Made by a program: the position numbers and the translations under genes. The notes below the pieces were generated by a model that was not told the DNA's origin, did no database searches, and saw only the letters and a list, made by a program, of their open reading frames with translations. A stretch of 64,000 bases of DNA, taken from assembly GCA_030407005.1 (NCBI GenBank), contig JAUDYN010000006.1, forward strand, positions 434,001-498,000, in the 5' to 3' direction. Of this stretch, positions 57,421 to 64,000 are shown in pieces; the stretch's first letter is position 1; the number at the start of each line of letters is the position of its first letter. Source of the DNA: Desarmillaria ectypa (Eukaryota; Basidiomycota; Agaricomycetes; Agaricales; Physalacriaceae).

Positions 57421-60400
57421 CTACCATCCACTACCACCATATGGCATCTGGGGGAACTGCGGTGGACCTTGTCCGTGCGGAGGATGGTTAGGATAACCAC
57501 CATACGGCTCTGCCCCAGGGAACGAGGGAACGCCACCTGCGGGAGCTCCAGGAGGCGGCGCAAAACTGCCGGGAGGACCTTGCCCATACCCACCGTATCC
57601 CCCACCTCCTCCAGGGAAGGCAGGAGGAGCACCGGGAAAGACAGGTGCTTCCGAAGTTGCTCCAGGGAACGAAGGCGCAGACGAGTACGACGGGTTGTAT
57701 CCCGAATGATGATGGTGCTGATGATGCGCCGGCGGAGCTCCTGAGGGAGGGGCATAAGATGCAGACGAAGCGCCAGGGAACGAAGGCTCAGACGCTGCTC
57801 CAGGGAAAGATGGAGCTGCTGAGTGCGTTCCTCCACTATGGTAAGATGGCGATGAATCCGCTCCACCTCCATAGTAAGACGATGCCTGGCCCGTAGACGG
57901 AATGGGTGGTGCATTATGACTATGCTCATGACTGTGTCCGTGATGAGCTCCTGGGTATCCAGATGAAGGGGGTGCAGGAGGCGATGTGAAGCTGTCTCCT
58001 TCTCGCTTGTTTCCACTTCCGCCACCAAAGAGATGCTGAGCTTGCGACACTCCTGGGATCTGATTAGCATACCCAAGCAAAGTCTGCTGGGTCTGTTGGC
58101 CTTCGTTCCATGCAAACGTTCCCTGCGCTGCAGGGGGTTTACCACTATCCCCAGACCGCTTGTTTTTCCCTTGTCGAACGGACTCCTTCGACAGTCGGCC
58201 AATGATTTCGCGTTGCTTCTGTCCGAGACCCTGCACCCACTTTTGCATGCATTGCATCATTTCATTCTGCACCTTTGAGTTACGATTCATGAAATCGGGA
58301 TGGAACCTGCGACATGATTTAGCGGCGAAACTGATGCCAAGGGAGGATACCTTACAGTGCTGAAAGGATATCTTCAGTTACTTGATGTACGTTGATAGAG
58401 GTGTCATCCCAGGCCTTAGTTACTAGTGTAACGGTATTCACCTTGATAAACTTTAGTTTTGCATCGTGGCATGCACATACACAAAACTTACGAGTACAAC
58501 CTTGGCAATTTCACCGGCAGGCTCATTGAGTATCAAGTTCTGAAACGCGGTTGATAAAGGTATATCATCAAGTTATGATCAACTCACGAAGTGATCTTTA
58601 CTCAAAAAAGAATGTGTTGGGTCCGACTACGAGGACACGTCAATCAGAATCATGATCAAAGCAGAATAGAACGAACAGCGCGGGGGTCATTGAACACTTC
58701 ATATTGATCATGACTGTTGATAACCTCGTTTGAAGCTTCCGCTAAACCTGACGTCGCGGTTTGGAGTAAGGGCTTAACAAACGGCTGCATCACTGATGAG
58801 TAAGCGAGGTTTGGAATATCCCCCAACTAACGCACCTCTATTGCCGAAAAGACGAAGACTGTTCGAAACAGCGTAGATCAGTGAGAAATCCTCTTCAAAA
58901 TTATTGAATGGGCGATACCAGAGACGCCGTCCATAATTTTGTCAATCAAGGCTCCAAGTCCGGGTATCTTTTCTGAGTTCTAATCAGTCGCAAATATTTA
59001 GCCTCCAATACTCAGACGTACCGATAGTCTTCTCTATCTTCTTCGCTACTGAGTCCCTAAAGCTCAATATTTGCCATAGCACAGAATGCAGTTCCTGAGG
59101 CGACATGTCCTCCGGCCTCTTCCCGCCTTGAGCGGGTCCTGCACGAATTCGCTCGATATTATCCATGTCCCGCGACATGTCGCCACTCATGCCACCGGGT
59201 AGGGAGCTGAACATACTTCGGAGAACATCGGAAGAGCCATAAGTACCTCCGGAGCGAGCTGAGGTGGACCTAGCTTCGTCAAGCTTCTTATTCAGGTCCG
59301 ACACAGATGCTTCACTAAGCTTGTCGCCGGCCTCTTCAAATACGATGATCAATATTAAGTAGTTGGTGCCGACAAAATCGGGAGCGTACCTCCTAGTAAG
59401 GAGTGGATGAAGTCACTGCCGCCAAATGTCCCCGTCACGATAGGTGCAACCCATTGTCCATTAGGTGCCTGGATCCTTACTTGATCACCGACGTGCAAGA
59501 ATACGTCTTTGTGTCCCATCGAAACAAGGGCAATTTCGCAAAAGTTAGAGTGAGCGGAAAAATCTTCAAGGGTATGCAGGGCTTGTCCAAGAAGGCGGTA
59601 AGCTTCATATTCGTCCTGCTTCCTGCCCTGAGAGCGTTGCTGGCGACCGAGGTGGATGCACTTCTCGAGTGTACGACGAACTAGGGCCTTGCTCGTATCC
59701 CAACCACCAGATTCTATTTGAGAAGTCATTTTTAGGTGCTCTGAGTAACTCTGAGACTCAACGCACCATTAGCAATGTAGTTCTTCATTCCACTTTGATT
59801 GTCAATTTCAATTTCTCTGGGCTACGCGGGCAATGAATATTTCGAGGAGCATTCTTTGGGCTAGACTCACATCGACGGGTCCACGCAGTTGGGGATGGTA
59901 TTTCCTTGCATCTTCTCCTTCTCCGTAACCTTTCGGGTTGTCGATATGTTCGGTAGGTAGATAAACTCCTAGGCGTTCGGGGGTGACCTCAAATTCGTTC
60001 GTGGCGTATCCGTGAGCCTGCAATACAAATTAAGTATCAGATAATATGGCCTAAACGGTCACGTACCATAAATCCTAGCACCATGCATAGGTTTATAATT
60101 GTCTGGTACCCACCGTTGAGGAGTTGGAGCGGAGAGGAGGGGAGCACATACTTGAAGGGGAAGTTTCTTCAGGCTAGCAATATCGACAGCCTGTTGTATC
60201 ATTGGTCAAAATGGGTTTTCGTGATATACGTTTATCAACAGACCTGACTGTAATCACGAAGCCAATTGCTGTTGATATGGCTCAGCCAAGGCGAGCGCAC
60301 AAGACTGAATAGCAAACGTACCCAAAGTAGACGCGTTTTATATCAAGACCGCCAAATTTTGAACCTTTTCCAATAATGCTAGCCAATGCGAATCCCCCAG

Positions 60401-60686
60401 CACCTTTCTTCACCAGCTCTGCCAAGGCATCTTCCTATACGGCCCTTCAGTGATGACTTGACTTCGATTTCAGCAATCGCGACTCACGATATCTCCGTGG
60501 CGGAACGCCTTGCCCTCCATATAGGCAAAGCTAAACGAGAAAATTTTGTTGATCAGGAGGTTCACACAGCACTGGAAGCACTCACGATGGTATGTTCCCC
60601 GCTCCAAAGGCATAGACACCGTTCCCAGGTAGACATATTGCAAAGATGAACACTAGAAGGAAGAGAAACGTCGGATTTCCTGACAT
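57421..60686 (-). CDS. het-c: Heterokaryon incompatibility protein HET-C homologue (multi-exon)
   Basis: Start ATG at 60686 with a signal peptide (PTFLFLLVFIFAICLPGNGVYAFG); exon 1 is 60587-60686. Conserved HET-C blocks follow on the minus strand: SFAYMEGKAFRHGDIEDAL and GGLDIKRVYFGNWLRDYSQA (60230-60530), MVLGFMAHGYATNEFEVT and YLPTEHIDNPKGYGEGEDA (59880-60110), ESGGWDTSKALVRRTLEKCI, LGQALHTLEDFSAHSNFCEI (59540-59620) and TGTFGGSDFIHSLLGE. The tail (57421-58290) is rich in Gly, Pro, Ser and His (HHGHSHEHSHN, HHQHHHHSGY) and ends at TAG 57421-57423. In Neurospora, het-c alleles cause vegetative incompatibility; in basidiomycetes the role is not established. Exact exon borders between 58300 and 60100 were not all resolved. 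Confidence 0.88.
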
Positions 60687-61211
60687 GATGGTGGTACGGA
60701 AGAAGAACAGATTGTGGCGTGGACCTTGAATGAATGCACTGCAACGCTGTGGTAACACAACTCCGCTTATACCGGCGTCGACGATAGCTGGCGATCCTCA
60801 AGATTTTTGAGAGCTCAGTAGCGCGTCGTCGATGTTCTGTACGGCAACAAGGGTTGTCTTCCGACTCAAAACGAGATGGAAAGCGGCCGAGGGGTCTTTT
60901 ATCAATATCAGGGCGTCGGGACGACATCAAGGGGAAGTTACATAATAACTATATTATTACTTTTCTATGAAATTGATAGATAATAATTTTTATGGTGAGC
61001 TTCTATGATTTCTCTTTTCTCTCTCAAGGATTCTAATTGATGAGTTTCATAATTTATTTTGTAGCCCTTGTTCCCATACCCTGCGTTTGCACCGGAATTT
61101 TAGTCTGGAAGTTGTTTATATTAATTAATATTAATTGAACTGGGGCGGTGGCGGTGCTGTAGCCATCCATCATGGAACTTCCTCTCCACCCAGCAGTCTG
61201 CCATTAATGCC
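60687..61211. promoter_or_regulatory. Shared divergent promoter region of HET-C and amidohydrolase genes
   Basis: 525 bp separate the two start codons. The middle (about 60945-61135) is very AT-rich, with ATTATTAC, AATAATTTTTATGG and TTAATTAATATTAATT. No clear TATA box or known operator could be assigned to either gene. Confidence 0.45.
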
Positions 61212-64000
61212 ATGGGCATCGTGCGCAACGACCAAAGATCCTCTGCACTTAATCGCATCATAACCAGAAGACTCGTTCCTATTCTCCTGCTCTGTGCCCT
61301 CTTGTTATCATGGGCATTCAATAGGGCCGATGTCCCTACTTTGGCCACTGTACCTTTTCACGCTCGGGAAATACTCCAAAAGTGTCAGAATCTGCACGTT
61401 TTACCTGGGAAACCATTGGGGTTTGATAGCAGGGCGGAGTCCGATAGATACGTACGGACAACGAGACCGACGCTGTTGAAAAATGCGACAATTTGGACTG
61501 GACGCGTTTCTGGCTTTGAAGTTGTGAGAGGTGACCTGTTGATGGATAAAGGACTAGTTAAGAAGGTCGGAGACATTAAGGCAGAAGTGCTGGATGCGTT
61601 CGGCGGCGAGCTGGATGTGCAGGACGTTGGCGGGGCCTGGGTATCGTCAGGGTGCACATCAACCTATATCGTTATACCCTTATCTTCGCTAATCCAGGAG
61701 CAGAATTATTGACCTTCATTCTCATCTGGGTATATGCCACTCTCCAGATTTCAATGGGTGCTCAGATGGGAATTCGCTACATGGTATCGCACAGCCATGG
61801 CTTCGCAGTCTCGATGCCCTCAATACTCACGACGATGCCTATCGTCTTTCTATTGCCGGAGGGATAACAACAGCACTTATATTGCCTGGTTCTGCTAATG
61901 CCATTGGTTCGCCAGACATGTCTTCACCTGACACTATCTAACATCCGTAAACCAGGTGGGCAGGCCTTTGTGATAAAATTACGCCCCACAGAAGAGAAAA
62001 CTCCCTCTTCGATGTTATTAGAACCGCCTTTCTCTTTGAATGGCTCATATGTTGACCCCTCACTACCTCCGAGGTGGAGACAAATGAAGTACGGTCTCCA
62101 ATTTCATGATTTTCTCGTAAGCTAAATATCGCATCCATGTTGTAGACAGGCGTGCGGTATGTGTATCGTTTTTTTTTTTTTCAACTACGTGTATCTAACT
62201 GTTCCGAACAGGCGAGAATCCAAGTTCGCATTTCTCTCATCGTGCTACTGTTCAGTGTTAATGCTGCTATAGGCGGTCTCTATGAAGGCACGCGAATGGA
62301 CACGATCTGGGCATTCCGTCAAGCATACAATATAGCCCGAAGCATCCGGGATAAACAAGATGCTTACTGTACTAAAGCCCTCGCTGGCCAATGGTCAAGC
62401 CTAGGTGAATTCCCTGAGAGTCTTCAGTGGGAAGCACTTGTGGACGTGCTCCGTGGACGTGTCAAGGTATTCAAGCTTTGCATCTTATCCAGCCTCTTTG
62501 CTCTAATGTCCTCCAAATTCAGATACACAACCACTGCTATGAGGCTGTAGATTTGGACGGTATAGTAAGGGTAAGCACACCACTTCCACGGCAGAGTAAT
62601 ACTTTAATGGACATCTACACAGCTCTCACATGAGTTCAAATTCCCTATTGCGGCTTTTCATCATGCGCATGAAACTTACCTTGTCCCGGACCTCCTCAAA
62701 AGAGCATATGGTCTGTTCTTACATAATACCACATTGTTACCCGTCTGATTCATCATTTACAGGACACCCACCAGCATCAGCCATCTTTGCAACCCTTGCG
62801 CACTATAAACGAGAAGGCTATCGTGGTTCGGAATTCGCTGCGCGAATTTTGTCTGGTCATGGTTTAGACGTGGTCATGAAGGTCGTTTAGCCCGTGTTTC
62901 CACTGATTCCGGTTCACTCATGGGAATTAAAGTATAGAGTGACCATCCGGCAACGAATTCACGGTATTTACTCCATGAGGCTCAGCTGGCACATTATTAT
63001 GGACTGCCAGATAACATTGCGCTTGCTTCCGTTACGTCTACTCCCGCAAAAGTTATGGGTCAGGACCACAGGATTGGATATATAAAAGCCGGTACGATAT
63101 CTTCACTGCAAGTATTATCCTGGTACTTACCTGCGTGGATATTTATAGGGTACGATGCAGGTAGTCTCTCTTGCCTTGTAATGACTTCCCGTCATTGACT
63201 GTCTCTTCACCAGACGTCGTCGTCTGGGATAGCCATCCTCTCGCATTAGGTGCTACGGCTAAGCAAGTGTACATCGACGGAATAGCCCAGTTCGACAAAT
63301 TCTATTCAAGAACAAAGCCACCATCTCACCAACATGTCCCAAAGACACCGGATTTTGACCAAGATGCCCTAGATGCCGTGAGGTACGACGGCTTGCCTCC
63401 TCTCCAAGCAAAGATATCAACCTCGGATGTTGTCGTCTTTACGAATGTGACAAGCGTGTTTGTGAAAAGCAGTCGACGGATACAACAAGTGTTTTCTGCT
63501 GCTAGTGACAGGCCAGGTATCGTCGTTGTAAAGGATGGGAAAATTGTTTGTCGAGGAAGAGGACTGTGTCCTGAGGTTCACTCTGACTCAAATGTTAGAC
63601 GCGTCAATCTAATGGGTGGATCAATAGCGTGAGTGCTTGTCTAGTATACTTCGCATTGAATTCCTAACGTTTGGTCGGTTTAGACCTGGCCTCACTACTG
63701 TCGGCTTGCCTTTGGGACTAGTGGATATCGATTTCGAAGACAGCACTAAGGACGGGTTGGTAATTGATCCTTTCTTGTCCGAAATCCCGAGTTTAGTGGG
63801 AGGAGGCGAAACGATAATACGAGCAGTAGACGGCTTGCAATTCGCATCTCCAGATATGCTGTACGTCGTCGTCCAAATTGTGAGGTTCGGACTGACGAAA
63901 GTCCATATTTAAGGTTGGCTTATCGCGGAGGCGTAACTACTGCCGTTACAGCTCCCGAATCTTCCGGGTTCTTGTCTGGCTTAAGTGCGGCATTCACTAC
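61212..64000 (+). CDS. Amidohydrolase family protein (carbohydrate-esterase-9-like), membrane-anchored, 3' end outside the window
   Basis: Starts MGIVRNDQRSSALNRI with a signal anchor (VPILLLCALLLSWAF, residues about 22-36). Conserved amidohydrolase segments appear in order across introns: LLKNATIWTG and GLVKKVGDI (composite domain), IAQPWLRSLDALNTHDDAYR and AGGITTALILPGSANAIGG (61775-61905), QAFVIKLRPTEEKTPSSMLL, RMDTIWAFRQAYNIAR (62295-62340), VLRGRVKVQ-IHNHCYEAVDLD region with metal-binding His, FPIAAFHHAHETYLVPDLL, GYRGSEFAARILSGHGLDVV and DVVVWDSHPLALGATAKQVY (63210-63270). The last readable block is LAYRGGVTTAVTAPESSGFL before the window edge. Predicted metal-dependent hydrolase, probably secretory or vacuolar; substrate unknown. 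Introns are 45-65 nt. Confidence 0.88.

Noticed and set aside
1..64000. CRISPR array, prokaryotic operon or biosynthetic gene cluster with a core synthase
   Set aside because: The DNA is fungal; no regularly spaced short repeats exist, and no polyketide, peptide or terpene synthase was seen near the hydrolase, GST, dehydrogenase and transporter genes.

Overview
The window is nuclear DNA of a filamentous fungus, most likely an Agaricomycete (mushroom-forming basidiomycete). The evidence is the many 45-75 bp GT-AG introns, the gene set (GSTFuA-like glutathione transferases, a fungal HET-C protein, a carbohydrate-esterase-9-like amidohydrolase, a monocarboxylate-transporter-like MFS protein, a G3BP homologue with NTF2 and RRM domains) and the retroelement families present.

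The left part (about 1.3-29.7 kb) is one nest of retrotransposons that can be unpacked to single-base resolution. A Ty1/copia-like, gag-only element (C, 1295-29724, minus strand, target duplication TGAAC) holds a tyrosine-recombinase retrotransposon with Ngaro-type split direct repeats (H, about 2361-28890, minus). H is split by a chromodomain Ty3/gypsy element (E1, 5470-15444, plus, duplication ATAGG) and by a second Ty3/gypsy element (E2, 15990-26706, minus, duplication TCGT). E1 holds a solo LTR of the E2 family (9010-10369, duplication CCAT). The 5' LTR of C holds a related copia solo LTR (29289-29536, duplication GGAGG). Removing each insertion with one duplication copy restores a continuous reading frame (H RT, E1 pol) or an equal LTR length (C, 207 bp both sides). 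All elements are dead. E1, H and C are CpG-poor and broken mainly by TGA and TAG codons where Arg, Gln or Trp is expected, a C-to-T decay pattern. E2 keeps more CpG and longer frames, and looks youngest.

The right part (30.9-64 kb) is gene territory with wide gaps. In order it holds an alpha/beta hydrolase (-), a tandem pair of GSTFuA-like glutathione transferases (+, the second frameshifted), a short-chain dehydrogenase (-) with an inferred 7-nt exon, an MFS monocarboxylate-transporter-like gene (-), about 5 kb without recognisable genes, a small basidiomycete protein (-), a six-helix voltage-gated K+ channel (+), an inverted pair of small four-helix membrane proteins (one decayed), a G3BP/Bre5-like RNA-binding protein (+), HET-C (-) and the 5' part of an amidohydrolase (+) that runs off the window. 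The hydrolase, GSTs, dehydrogenase and transporter form a loose group of catabolic or detoxification genes. The HET-C and amidohydrolase genes are divergent and share a 525-bp promoter region.

Exon boundaries were worked out by hand from splice sites and reading-phase closure. Family assignments rest on motifs recognised by eye, not on database searches.
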